DNA of 64,000 nucleotides from Zygnema cylindricum (Eukaryota; Streptophyta; Zygnematophyceae; Zygnematales; Zygnemataceae). The translations under genes were made by a program, and so were the position numbers. The stretch lies in the NCBI GenBank assembly GCA_037447655.1, contig JBBHKE010002397.1, positions 91,076-155,075 on the forward strand, read 5' to 3'. Below, in pieces: positions 31,024 to 43,150 of this stretch; position 1 is the stretch's first letter; every line of letters begins with the position of its first letter. The notes beneath the pieces are model-generated. The model saw only the letters and a list, made by a program, of their open reading frames with translations. It was not told the DNA's origin and searched no databases.

Positions 31024-32610
31024 GCAAAAGACTACAAGAGAGGCAAGTTAACAATAACGTAACCAAACTCTCTCACCCTGATGAACCTCAAACTTATAAT
31101 GAGGCAATGACTTGTCCTGAGAGAAACCGGTGGAAGATAGCCATTAATGAGGAGATGACCTTAATTATGGCGGCCAATACATGGGAATTGATGGATTATC
31201 CTCTCGACAGAAAGTTAATTGGGTGTAAGTGGGTATTTAAGCTGAAACTTAACTCGGATAACCCCATTGAGCGCTCGGTTAGTGGCGAAAGGATTTACGC
31301 AGAAAGAGGGAATTCACTACGAGAGACTTTTGCTCTGGTCCTCAGGTTTCTTTTGGTTCGGATACTTCTCAGTATGGCGACAGTAGAAGACATGGAAGTG
31401 TAGCAGATGGACATCAAGACGGCCTTTCTACATGGAGAGTTAGAAGAGGAAATTTTTATGCGACATCGCGAAGGATTTGTGGAGCAAGGGGAGGAAAGCA
31501 AGGTATGTCGATTGATCAAATCTTTGTATGGGCTGAAACAAGCGCCCCGACAATGGAACAAGAAGCTCGATGAGTTTCTTACAGGTTTGGGATACATTTA
31601 GATCAGCTCAAATCACTCAATTTATTTGTTTGAAGTTGAGGAAGGAATTATTTTTATTGCAATTTCTGTTGATGATTTGCTTGTTTTAAGTTAATCTATG
31701 GATAAAATAAATAAGTTAAAAAATGATCTAAAAGAAAGATTTGAGATAAAGGATATGGGAGAAGCAAGGTATATTTTGGGAATTCAAGTAGAGAGAGACA
31801 AAGATAGAAAAATAATAAGATTATTTCAAAAGGAGGCCATTGGAAACATGTTAGAAAAATTCCAAATGGACAAGGCTAATAGTTGTACCACTCCTATGGA
31901 ATTAAATAATGGAAGTGAGGGGAGTTTGGAAGAGGGAGTTATAATCTTAGATGATGAGGTAGGCTCGGAAGAAAAAATATTTATGCACACCATCCCTTAT
32001 AGACAAGTAGTGGGCAGCCTAATATATTTCATAAATTGTACACGTCTTGACATAGCCGCAGCTGTAGGAGTACTAAGTAGGAGTCTAAATGCTCCCAGTA
32101 AGAAAGATTGAAAGGCAGCTAAGTGAGTCCTTAGATATCTCATAGGGACTAGGGATCTATGGTTGCATTTGGGTGGGAACAATACTGACATCACCACTTA
32201 GAGTGATGCCAGCTATGGGGATGCTCCTATGAGGAAATGCACATCTGAATATGTATTGTATGTTGGTGATGGGGATTGCCGCAGGAGCAGCAAGCAACAA
32301 AAAGTCATTTATCAGTCCACCATGGAGGCTGAGTACATGGCTTCTTGCTCTGCTGTAAAAGAATTAATGTGGGTCAAGTCTTTGCTTCGTGAGCTTGGTC
32401 ATCTTAAGAGTGGTGTCCAAAAAGTGTTTTGTGATAATCAGGCAGCTATTGCCATTTCTACCAATCTTAAACATCACTTTAAAGCCAAACACATGGACAT
32501 TAGACTTAGCTTTTTTAGGGAGGAAGTAGAAAACAAGATAATAAGTTTGGAGTATAAACCAGATAGTGAAATGGTAGCAGATATGATCACCAAACCTGTG
32601 TTGTTTTGAA
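31024..32610 (+). pseudogene. Copia RT and RNase H, duplicate of element A
   Basis: Translations are identical to 19823-21409, including the Tyr-to-Ser change in YVDD (31665) and the stops at 31401, 31599, 31692 and 32109. It starts in mid-domain (KRLQERQVNNNVTKLSHPDEP). See the element A entries for the domains. Confidence 0.92.
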
Positions 32611-33791
32611 ATGTTAGTTTCGTGCGTACGCCACACTTTGTGCGCACGCGACGTTTTGTGCGTAGATTATTACCGGAAATAATGTGGTGGTATAAATGGA
32701 GGTTCCACTGAAATTGTAGATTGGGGGAGTAATTGAACGATTGGAATTAAAGGGACGTGAGGGAGTTATTGAGTGGCTTGGAATACATTTGTAAATGGAC
32801 GGCGGATCGCGAAGCGATCCAATGTGAAATGTACGAAATGTTGAATATGTACCCCCGCCGGTACGGAGCGTCTTGTTTAGACAGGTGTACTTCATTTGCG
32901 ACAGGCTCATTTATTGCAAAGGACGCATGTTCAGTACGGAAAATATTTTGAAGGTACGGTTTAATTTCGGCAAGTGGGTCATGGTACATTTGGAGGGCGG
33001 ACGGCGTCCGCCGATATTTTCAAGGGATTGCAATTTTGATGACGTGGTATCAAGTGGACCATACGTATGTGATGTCGATTCACTACGTGGTTTCATCCAC
33101 AAGTGAATAATCAAGTTGATACTCAATACGCGGATTTTATGGAAGCGTCGGTGTAAATATTTTGATTTAACATTGTTTTGTCTTTTTTTGCATTAATTAT
33201 TAGTGTAGAATTATATTTTCAGACATACCTCGAATTATTCAGGTATACTCACATTAATTTAAGTAGATGGTAAATTACGTACAGCTGGTATGCCTCCGTA
33301 CATTTAGTGGTAGGCCTGAGTGTATATATTGTAGAACTTAGTCATTTCAAAACATAGGAACTTTCTTTACCAAAAACTGTTTATGATCATTTTTGGTAAT
33401 TTTGTCTGAGTATTGCTCTCAAATCTGATGTCAGAATTATCTGAAATTCTGTATGTGTGTTCCTCTTTATATTTTTAATATTGTCCAAGATTTACAGGCC
33501 TATTGTGTTCCTGGTTTGTGTTTTACTTCATTGTGAAGTTAGTCTGTTTTATCTGAGTTCTGGCAGACTGTTTTTCTGCAACTTTGACTAGATGATGTGA
33601 TCACTCTGTTTATTATTTTTGTCTGAAATTTTTTTAGGTTATTCTATAGCCTAGATAATATCTGTTGATGTAGTTTCAGCTTGTTTTGTTAATTCTATTG
33701 AATTCTGTGTGTATCCAAAGTAGGCTGTTTTTGGGGTAGTTTGTGGTGCTTCCGAGGGTGAATCCATGGCTAGAAATGGCTATGGACAACA
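32599..33791 (+). repeat. Solo LTR-B, duplicate
   Basis: Matches 21398-22589, with one extra C in the run near 32850. Both ACCTG flanks are copied as well. Confidence 0.93.
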
Positions 33792-33871
33792 ACCTGTGCC
33801 TTCCCCTAAACTAATTTTCTGCCGGGAGAAGTGTGGTCTTAAAATAGCGAGTGACTAGAAAATAAGGGGAG

Positions 33872-34922
33872 TGTAGAAATTAAAGGTTATTTTAGTATTT
33901 TCTAGGTTTGTAAAATGCAGAAAAGAAGCAGAGGCAGTCTGACTCTAACTCCTCTCTCCAACTTCCACACTTGTCGCAGTCACTCAAGGTTGGAGAGGAA
34001 GCTTGAGCCATGGCTGCCCATGCTGACCAAAGTGAGAAAGGTAGTAATTTGGTAGGTTTACCAAAAGCAACTTGACGGACCCAGGATTGGATTTGATCTT
34101 AGTACCTGCCGTCCGTCAAGTCAAGCAGTAGCCGGTAGCTTTATCCTATTAGTCTAGGATCAGAAATGAGGTATATTGGGTTTCAAAAATATTTATAGAC
34201 GTAAACGTTAAAGATTTTATTTAACGGCGCGAACAATCTTTCGACATAGATACAATTTTTGTAAACGTACGGTGTACGGTAATCCACGAAACTAATACCG
34301 CGTATTTGTTTCAACGACGAAAAAAATACCACGCATTTATTTTTGACAGCTAGAATTAAAAGTCGATCTAGATCAAAATGTCGAGATAGATGTCAAGATC
34401 CCGCAATGGGCGCTTTGGCGGTTTTCGGTCATCGCCGCGTCAATTGACACGTGGCACAATCACATTGGCTTGCGGCATCTCCGAAAAATATGGGAGCGAA
34501 TCCGGATAAGGCAGGCGTCGACATTTTGGCCATGCCGTGAGATGGTCGTACAAAAAGTACATTGGCACTTGTACTTTTCTGTACAACACAATAATCTGAT
34601 TGGTGTCGTACTCTAGTAATATAGGGTTTACAGAGGGTTTTAGGACTTATAAAATCTGGTAGGTAGACCCCCCTCTTCCAAAGAGCTCTTGTACAAAAGG
34701 TCAACTTTGACCCTTCATAACTTACTGCTCGAGTAACAAATTCAAAGATTTTTTTTGCTATCTACTCAAGGGAGTCTTCTCTTCACAAGGGTGAAGTTTG
34801 TTAGAGTTTTTTATCTGTCAGGGTGACAATTATTCTTTTGAAAACTCTAAGGGTTCAAGGTTATCGTAGGAGCTTCTAGTGAGCTGCCTACTCTGAGGGC
34901 CAATGGAGGTCTAAGAGTTGCA
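33872..34922 (+). repeat. Chimeric LTR-A
   Basis: The first ~110 bp (to 33984) equal the 3' LTR of element A. The rest equals the 5' LTR of element D (40165-41103). The switch falls in a stretch common to both. As a result an LTR that is 3' in copy 1 is followed here by a primer site and gag. Confidence 0.9.
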
Positions 34923-35008
34923 GGTTATGGGCCCACCCTCTAGGGTAACCATATTTAATGGAACTGGCTTCATATATTGGGAAAGTATGATGACAGAGGC
35001 TCTATAAG
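34903..35008 (+). pseudogene. gag start fragment after the chimeric LTR
   Basis: ATG at 34903 in the LTR, a TAA at codon 4, the primer site GGTTATGGGCCCACC at 34923-34937, then gag codons up to TCTATAAG at 35008. There it joins LTR-B. Identical to 41084-41189. Confidence 0.85.
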
Positions 35009-35763
35009 CAACTATTACCGTACAATCATCATTACTCAGAATCTATACTAGTCATATTATCCGCAGCTGTGTCAGTAGCGTTGTCCGTAGGGATCATATA
35101 AAAATAACCGCAACTGTGTTGTCTTATCCGCGCCATAGCTGCTCCGTACCGGCGGCGCATATTTATCCAAAGTAACCACAGCTGCGTTGTCATGTTTGTG
35201 TCGCTGTTGGGCCGTATCGGCAACGCCTATTTCAACATTTCGATTATTGTACATCGGATCGCTTCGCGATCCGCCGTCCATTTCTCAATGCCTGTTCAGC
35301 CACTCAATGAGTCCATTAATTCAATTTAGCCACTCAATGAGTCCATTAATTCAATTTTGGTATACTGTAATTTCGCTCCCCCAACCCATGTATCAATTCA
35401 AACCTCCATATTAAATGCAATTAGTAATTACTCAAAAACTGTCACGTTCGCACGAAACTAACTTTTCAAAACAACACTTCCCCAAAAGTTTAGTTTTTTG
35501 CACCCGAAAAATATGCAGCGTGTATTGGTATGCTGCTATGCTGCGCTAGTTCGACATCGCAGCCAAATTTGGATATGAATACAGCGTGTATTGCTATACT
35601 GCCATGCTGCGCTACTTTGACATCGCAGCCCAGATTGAATATGAAATGCAACGTGCAATACTATGTTGCCATGTTGTGCTACTTTTCCCTTATCTTCCTT
35701 TTTACAACCTCATCTACTAAGAACTAAAGCTTTCAAATTCAACACTTCGTTAAAGCTTTAGAC

Positions 35764-38009
35764 TCAGTACTCCACTCTGTCTGCAAATCTTTCTACTCTA
35801 ATGGAGGTACATGCAGAAGCAAAGATGTAAAAATATTTAGAGATTGAAGAATCTCTTTCACAACTACCACTACTCATCATGCAAAGACTTAGCAAAAATA
35901 ACACATCACCACTGCTTCTCCTGCCTGCTACCATTTCCCAACCTCCGCCTTCTTGAAAATTTTGTCTTGTACCAACTCCCCCTATGCCATAAACGCCAAA
36001 CTCTTCTTCATTAATGCTATAACATTTCTCCAGTAAATCTGAATTCCTAGTCGTATTTGTCACTTAACCATGTTATCTTAATTTGTCGAAAATCTGTCTC
36101 CTACACACTTTTATCAAACAGTTGCTGCACATTCTCGCTTGTTATATACTTCCACGCCTTCCCCTTCCTTTGATATATGTTATTAACGCTGTTGCACAAA
36201 ATTTCGTTAAAATTTCTTGAAAGGTCGTTCAAATCTCCCCATTTTTCTATCACACATTTTCTCAACGTTGCCGATTGCGTTCTTCGGTGTGAGCGATTTT
36301 GTAACATTTTTCTTCTCCAAGTGTCTTTCCTTTTTTTCTTATGACTTCTTGATCTGTTCATAGACTTTGTAATTTTTCCATGGTTTCCCTTCCCATTACC
36401 TCTATAAAGTGTAATTTTTCTCACTAATTTTTGGTCTTTTTCCATAGATCTGCCACTTCTCTTAACTGTATTTATTTTTAATATATTCATTCTGATCCTT
36501 TTTTTCAGTTAGCTGCTCTTTCCTCTTCCTCGTATTCTTTCCTATTTTCCATATTCCTTCAAATTTATGACTTTTTCCGCTCTCATGAACTTTTTTCCTT
36601 AGCCTCATTTTCTTAACAGTTTTTGTCGGTTTTTCCTTCAGTCGGTTTTTCCTTGAGATCAATAATTTTTAATCCCACAGTATTTTCCACTTCTGATGTT
36701 AATTCCCCATTTTGTGACAGTTCACTGTTATCTATCTCATCATCTTCTTTTCCCCTTTCTCTAAGTTCTGTTTTCATTTTAGTGTTCTCTTTTTCTAAAG
36801 AATATTCTTCAATCAATTTTAAGTTTACTTTTTTAACTCCCCTTACTTCAGGAATCTCTTCTCCCTCTATGTCATTCTCACACACCATTTTATTACAAGA
36901 AGTCACACAAACCGAGTCTTTTTCACACTCTTGTTTTTCCTCACTGTTTTCGGTGATAATAATTCTTCGAGTTTCTTCCGCTTCCATATGCCTTTCACTT
37001 CCTTCGATTTCTCTTATTGTAGTTGCCTCTTCCTTTAGTAAGTTTGTGTCACTCACCAATCTGTCATAAGAAATATTGTCATTTACCGGATCCTTTTTTG
37101 TCTCCTCTTTCTCCTCATTCCGAACAACACAGAAGGTCGATAAATAAATAATTTGTCAACACACGGTGCATGCCTTTTGTCATCTGTCGAGTCTTGTCTC
37201 TCACTTACGAAAGCACTTGATTCCCTTCTTGTTGGGGGTTGGATTAGGTTGTTTTCCCATCCATCTTTGAAATTCCCTGTAACACATGCACTTTTATACG
37301 ATAGACATATCTTGAAGGTATGTCCGAAATCATTACAATAAAAACAATTCTTAGGGTGATCTCCAAACTCACTATTACCTTTACTTTTCTGAAACTAAGA
37401 CTTAGATTCCTTTATATTCCTTTCACTTGATAAAACCTTTTTATTAGCTTCTTCATCTAGAACAACTCGTCTAGCTATAGTTAAACTCCAATCCTTTTTT
37501 TCAATTAAAGTCTATCGATCTAGTGCACTCTTATATTCTTTAGATAGACTTCTCATTAACATGATAGCTTGTTGAGCATCTGTAAAGTTTTCTCCTGCCA
37601 AGTCATTTTACGCAAATAATACTTGTAAGTCAATATACTGTTTCTCCATACTACCTCCTACATACTTGAGTTCAACTATTTTGGTAACACTGCTAAGCCA
37701 ATGATATAAAGACGTCTTTGCATACATACATTCTAAGCACTTCCAAAATTTAGCTGCAATTTTTAAACTTAGGCATGACATTACCAAATCCTCAGTCAAA
37801 GAGTTCTTGATAACCCTTAGACACTCATGATTTTTCCTTTTCCATCCATTTGATGTTTCGTTCAAGGTACCGTCCACCACATCCATTAGCTCCTTCATCT
37901 TGAAGTAGCTCTCGAGCGCACACTTCCAGTAGTGATATTTTGATCCATCAAATATAGGTAGCCATGGGTGTGGGCCCATAACCTGTTGTCCATAGCCTAT
38001 TTCAGCCAT
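35764..38009 (-). pseudogene. Gag-like gene, second copy of element G
   Basis: Same frames and stops as 24525-26770. Gag core 38009-37608, CCHC knuckle near 37315-37355, acidic region 37059-36613, basic region 36662-36101 and C-terminal frame 36063-35764. The absence of any private lesion points to recent copying. Confidence 0.78.
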
Positions 38010-39096
38010 AGATTACCTTCGGAAGTACCACAGACTACCCTTCAAACAGTATTGTTTTAAACAACACAGATTACTCCACAATAAATAAAATCACCTCAAA
38101 CTACACAATATGCAGTAAAGTATAGACATTGTAAGCTCCCAAAGTTAGAGCCAAATACACTAAGGAATCAAGAAGATATAAGCTTCAGAGTTTCACAAAA
38201 ATAGCTGACAGCTTCACAAACTAACCACTTAGACCTCACACAGAATCTTCCACAGATAACAGAATAAAATGAAACTGCAAAAAAATATAAATTCTATATT
38301 ATAGAATAACTTCACAAAGTTTCATATGAAAGCACCAAATAAGGTGATCACACCAACAGGTCAAAGATGCAAAAAACAGTTTGCCATTGCTTTAATAAAC
38401 TTGACAGTGATGATCAAAATATTCTAAGTCCTACAAGTTACACTCAGAGATTTCACTACTGAATGTACGAAGGTATACCAGCCTTACGGTATCTACATGA
38501 GTATACCCAAATAATTTGAGGTATGTCAGATTGAGCAAATCTACACTAATAAACTAATTAGCAAAAAGACAAACCTTTGTTGAACAGAATATTTACACCG
38601 ACATCTTTGCAACTTTCGTACGTCAAACAAAACAAGCTACCACTAAGCTACCACTAAGCAACTATTACCGTACAATCATCATTACTCAGAATCTATACTA
38701 GTCATATTATCCACAGTTGCGTCAGTTGCGTTGTCCGTACGGATCATATGAAAATAACCGCAACTGTTTTGTCTTATTTGCGCCGCAGCTGCTCCGTACC
38801 GGTAGCGCATATTTATCCAAAGTGACCACAACGGCGTTGTCTTGTCTGTGTCGCAGCTGCAATGTACCGGCGGCGCCTATTTCAACATTTCGATTATTGT
38901 ACATCGGATCGCTACGCGATCCGCCATCCATTTCTCAATGCTTGTTCAGCCACTCAATGAGTCCCTTAATTCAATTTAGGTATATCCGTACGTGCGCTCC
39001 CCCAAACCACGAATCAATTCAAACCTCCATATTAAATGCAATTAGTAATTACTCAAATATGTCACGTTCGCACGAAATTGACTTTTTAAAACAACA
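37984..39096 (-). repeat. LTR-B, 5' LTR of the second copy of G
   Basis: 1,113 bp. It has a 17-bp deletion near 38497 relative to copy 1 and a changed hairpin (GGATCGCTACGCGATCC, loop change only, near 38905-38925). Identity with 26745-27842 falls sharply after 38719. Confidence 0.88.
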
Positions 39097-39635
39097 GTAT
39101 GATGTTGCCACGTGTCATCCGGAGTGGCCGCGTCCGAAAACTGATAAAATGTCCTTTCCGCGATGCCGAAGCTTACCACGACCGTATGATTAGATCAAAT
39201 TTTAAAATAAGTTGTTAAAATAAATGTTTAGAACATTTATTTCATGCGGTACTATATTACATAACAAGTTCAATGTTTTACCATACATTTTATTAGTAAA
39301 CAAAATATCCTACGTGTTTATATTTAAATATATACCAAACACTATATACTTTAGCATTGGTCCTAGACTTAACGGTCAAAGCAAACGGCTATGAGTGATT
39401 TGACAGACAATAGGTACCAGGATCAATTCCTTGGTCTGTCAAATCATTTTTTGATAAATCTACCAAGTCTAATCCTTGTCTCTTTAGAGGGCCTAAGCAG
39501 CAATGGCTCTAGCTCCCTATCCAGCCCTCGATGACTACAATAAGTGTGAGGGATTGGAGAAGGGAGTTTAGAGACACACTGCCTCTGCTCCTTTTCTATC
39601 ATAACATAGACCTAGAAAATACATCAATTTCAACA
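39097..39635 (-). repeat. LTR-A2 fragment, minus strand
   Basis: The first ~540 bp of an LTR-A2 (start TGTTGAAATTGATG at 39635), similar but not identical to 13747-14312. The other half is missing where LTR-B begins. It includes the tRNA-like segment (about 39350-39440). Confidence 0.82.
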
Positions 39636-40041
39636 CCCTTTGTTTTCTAGTCAAAAAAAAAAAAACAAGAATAAACTTTTTTTTTCCTTTTCCTTTTTCT
39701 TTTTCTTCTTTCTTTTCTTCTCATAACATTGTAAATGATTACCCTCAGTTTTAAAGAAGTGTATTAGATGAGCCGAAATAAACAATGCATCCTGTTGATT
39801 ACACATTTTACTTTGCATGCCACTTTTCATAAATCCGAGCAAAGATTTTATCCACCTCATCTCTTTTTCATCCAAACAAAATCCACTTTCCTTTTTGCAG
39901 TTCCAACAGTCAGCCCTAGCCCCAGTCTGTAACAAATACCAAGATGATAACCTTTTTACAAACACATTTTAATAAGCGACATTATACCAAGTAGTGATGT
40001 CAAATCCATCCTCTCCCAAAATTTCCCAAAAACCACTAGTC
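39636..40041 (-). pseudogene. RT/RNase H remnant of a gag-RNase H element
   Basis: A 104-codon frame (39965-39651) reads SSWYLLQTGARADCWNCKKESGFCLDEKEMRWIKSLLGF, then HLIHFFKTEGNHLQCYEKK and a Lys-rich end. It is the sister of 14560-14326. The rest of the element is replaced at 40042 by the LTR of element D. A purine tract lies at 39677-39722. Confidence 0.8.
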
Positions 40042-41103
40042 TGTATAAACTAAAAGTTTTATATGTATTTTCTAGGTTTAAATATGTAAAGATAAATAGC
40101 AGAAAAGAAGCAGAGGTAATCTCCCTCTAACTCCTCTCGGCACTCCCACACTTGTCGCAGTCACTCAAGGTTGGAGAGGAAGCTTGAGCCATGGCTGCCC
40201 ATGCTGACCAAAGTGAGAAAGGTAGTAATTTGGTAGGTTTACCAAAAGCAACTTGACGGACCCAGGATTGGATTTGATCTTAGTACCTGCCGTCCGTCAA
40301 GTCAAGCAGTAGCCGGTAGCTTTATCCTATTAGTCTAGGATCAGAAATGAGGTATATTGGGTTTCAAAAATATTTATAGACGTAAACGTTAAAGATTTTA
40401 TTTAACGGCGCGAACAATCTTTCGACATAGATACAATTTTTGTAAACGTACGGTGTACGGTAATCCACGAAACTAATACCGCGTATTTGTTTCAACGACG
40501 AAAAAAATACCACGCATTTATTTTTGACAGCTAGAATTAAAAGTCGATCTAGATCAAAATGTCGAGATAGATGTCAAGATCCCGCAATGGGCGCTTTGGC
40601 GGTTTTCGGTCATCGCCGCGTCAATTGACACGTGGCACAATCACATTGGCTTGCGGCATCTCCGAAAAATATGGGAGCGAATCCGGATAAGGCAGGCGTC
40701 GACATTTTGGCCATGCCGTGAGATGGTCGTACAAAAAGTACATTGGCACTTGTACTTTTCTGTACAACACAATAATCTGATTGGTGTCGTACTCTAGTAA
40801 TATAGGGTTTACAGAGGGTTTTAGGACTTATAAAATCTGGTAGGTAGACCCCCCTCTTCCAAAGAGCTCTTGTACAAAAGGTCAACTTTGACCCTTCATA
40901 ACTTACTGCTCGAGTAACAAATTCAAAGATTTTTTTTGCTATCTACTCAAGGGAGTCTTCTCTTCACAAGGGTGAAGTTTGTTAGAGTTTTTTATCTGTC
41001 AGGGTGACAATTATTCTTTTGAAAACTCTAAGGGTTCAAGGTTATCGTAGGAGCTTCTAGTGAGCTGCCTACTCTGAGGGCCAATGGAGGTCTAAGAGTT
41101 GCA
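40042..41103 (+). repeat. LTR-A, 5' LTR of element D
   Basis: 1,062 bp from TGTATAAACT to GAGTTGCA. It contains the perfect 11-bp arms ACTTGACGGAC (40251-40261) and GTCCGTCAAGT (40292-40302), CACGTG (about 40630) and the GTAC dyad (about 40726-40765). The end carries the gag ATG (41084). Confidence 0.88.
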
Positions 41104-42195
41104 GGTTATGGGCCCACCCTCTAGGGTAACCATATTTAATGGAACTGGCTTCATATATTGGGAAAGTATGATGACAGAGGCTCTATAAGAAAAGAGGTTT
41201 TGGGGGATAGTTAGTGGACAAGTGAGGCGTCAATCCAGTTTAACCACTCCTCCAAGGTTTGGGGAAAGCAAGCTTACCAGAAAAGCAGATCCTGCTCAAC
41301 CGGAGGATACGGAGGACGGGGAGAGCATTGTGATGGACAAATGGAAAGATAACAAAACAGTTACACCGATAGGAACACCTATCGCAACGGATTCAACTTT
41401 CATGTCACATATTCTGAGGAATTATGAGAATGATGTTGATACTTCGGACCACAACAATATGGCGGCAAAACACTTGATTCTCCGCCATCTTATTCAAAGA
41501 CCTGCACGTGGAAAGGGCATCCGATCTGTGGATTGCCCTCATAGAGATGTAGCGGATTGGTACTATTCACCAGCAGCAATTGGTTGTTCAAAAGATTGAT
41601 GCATATGCATACAAAAGGGGGAAAATGAACCCTTTTCATGGAGCTAGAGAGTGCTCGTCAGGTAAAAACAAAAAAGATGAAGGTGAACTGCATGCTCATA
41701 AAGTTACCCGATGACTATGAAAACTTAGTCAACCTTGTGCAAGATTTGCCAGATTCCAGGTGGATCTATAATAATGTGGTAGGGATGATTCTCGTTCAAG
41801 AGAATACAATTGAGATCCGAAAAGGAGGGAAGAGTGGAAAAGCTTTTGCAACATGAACTGATTGGAGGAGCAAGGATCCTAACAAGTCAGTAGAAAACTA
41901 TAGAGGAGGAGGAAAAAAAACTCAGTCCGATGAATGAGGACCGAGGGTCTCAAATGGGTTGAGTCACTTTTGCAAAAAACAAGGACACTATATGGTAGAG
42001 TGTACTAAGCGAACCGAGCTTCAGGTAAAGGAGGGGCAGACCGGTGGCTCCTCGAGAGGAAAGAAAAAGGCCCTTGTGACAGAGGTATATGGGGCGCAAT
42101 TATATGACGATGACGATGAATACCTATTGGATGAGGAGTTAGAGGCAAATAACGAGGTCGAAATACACGAAAGAAGAAATGTGCTTTCGGTGAAT
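41084..42195 (+). pseudogene. gag (element D)
   Basis: ATG in the LTR, with a stop at codon 4. The Gag core is in pieces: GIVSGQVRRQSSLTTPPRFG, NNMAAKHLILRHLIQ (41222-41599), then after a frameshift KKMKVNCMLIKLPDDYENLVNLVQDLPDSRW and VGMILVQENTIEIRKGG (41638-41856). The intact CCHC knuckle CHFCKKQGHYMVEC is at about 41962-42003. GGSSRGKKKALVTE and an acidic run ending at 42198 follow. The basic KRDERNGGD-type repeats of the gag-RNase H family are absent. Confidence 0.82.
41104..41118 (+). other. Primer-binding site of element D, half-tRNA type
   Basis: GGTTATGGGCCCACC directly after the LTR. Confidence 0.8.
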
Positions 42196-43150
42196 TGAAA
42201 GGTGAAGCTGACTGAATTCTAGATTGTACTACCTCCATGCACATGTGTAAGGATAAACACTTGTTCACTAAGATAAAAAGATTCCCAAGGAAGAGATAGA
42301 GTACGGGGATGGGAGGGATAGTCACTACTACTCTTTTAGGATTGGTAGATGTGAAAGTGATAATAGAAGGAAAGACATCAATAGTTACATTCTCCAATGT
42401 ATTGTTTATTCCAGAGTTGAACAAAAACCTCATCTCTACATCTATATTAGATGATAAGGGATTTGATACCATCACTAGGAAAGGAGTCATTACAGCTAGT
42501 TTTGAGGAGAAAGTTTATTTCACTGCTGAAAAAGTTAGCCAAGGGATTTTTAGGCTGATTTTAAGCAATGAAAAAATAAACTTTATTATGCTGGTGTTTA
42601 TGATATAATGTTGTGGCATAAGAGGCTTGGGCATGCAAATCTAGATAAGTTAAGAAATATGAAAAAGATGGGAGTACAAGAAGGGATTTAGTTCAGAAAG
42701 AGTGAGAATCTAAGTGATTGTAGTGGATGTGCTCAAGGGAAAGCAAACAGGTTACCCTTTCCAAAAACTGCCACCTATAAGGGAGACAAGATTCTAGATT
42801 TGGTACACACATATATTTGGGGACCGGCCAAAGTGCTCTCACCCAGGGGGAAGAGATTTATGATGACTATCATTGATGATTTGTCTCGAGATTCTAGGGT
42901 GTATTTTTTGAAAAATAAGTTACAGGCTCATGAATGTTTTAGACAATATAAGGCATGGAGTGAAAAACTTCATGAAACCCTTATCAAGAGAGTAAGAAGT
43001 GACAATGGTGGAGAAAATACCTCTAACCAGTTTGAGGATTTTCTAAGGGAAGATGGAGTTCAACACCTAAAGACAGTTCCAAAAAACGCGGAACATAATG
43101 GGGTAGCTGAAAGATTAAATAGAACACTAAGTGATAGTGCAAAAAGTATG
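42196..43150 (+). pseudogene. Copia protease and integrase N-terminal part (element D)
   Basis: The protease catalytic part is badly decayed near 42200-42260. GIVTTTLLGLVDVK, FIPELNKNLISTS and YFTAEKVSQGIFRL (42309-42608) are clear. LWHKRLGH and DCSGCAQGKANRLPFPKT carry the integrase zinc ligands. In the catalytic core the first aspartate is lost (HTYIWGP, about 42803), while SDNGGEN and HNGVAERLNR remain. The frame is cut after SDSAKSM by element E and resumes at 47414. Confidence 0.87.

Larger units (their letters stand above)
31024..38719 (+). repeat. Segmental duplication, copy 2 (mosaic)
   Basis: Three source blocks are joined. 31024-33984 equals 19823-22782; 33965-35008 equals 40146-41189; 35004-38719 equals 23765-27493. 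The first joint lies inside a stretch common to both LTRs (CACACTTGTCGCAGTCACT). The second joint has a TAAG overlap. The left edge begins inside a codon of the RT region and the right edge lies inside LTR-B, so the edges are not element ends. Confidence 0.92.
35004..39096 (-). mobile_element. Element G, second copy
   Basis: Minus-strand gag-only LTR-B element. The 3' LTR-B is truncated (35004-35476), internal region 35477-37983, 5' LTR-B 37984-39096. The part up to 38719 is the duplicate of 23765-27493. The outer 377 bp of the 5' LTR (38720-39096) belong to a different LTR-B version. At 39097 it abuts an LTR-A2 piece, beginning GTATG. Confidence 0.88.

Noticed and set aside
31024-39096. Independent insertions of elements A and G at the second locus
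   Set aside because: Breakpoints lie inside domains and LTRs, not at element ends. All stops, frameshifts, a nested solo LTR and its flanks are shared.
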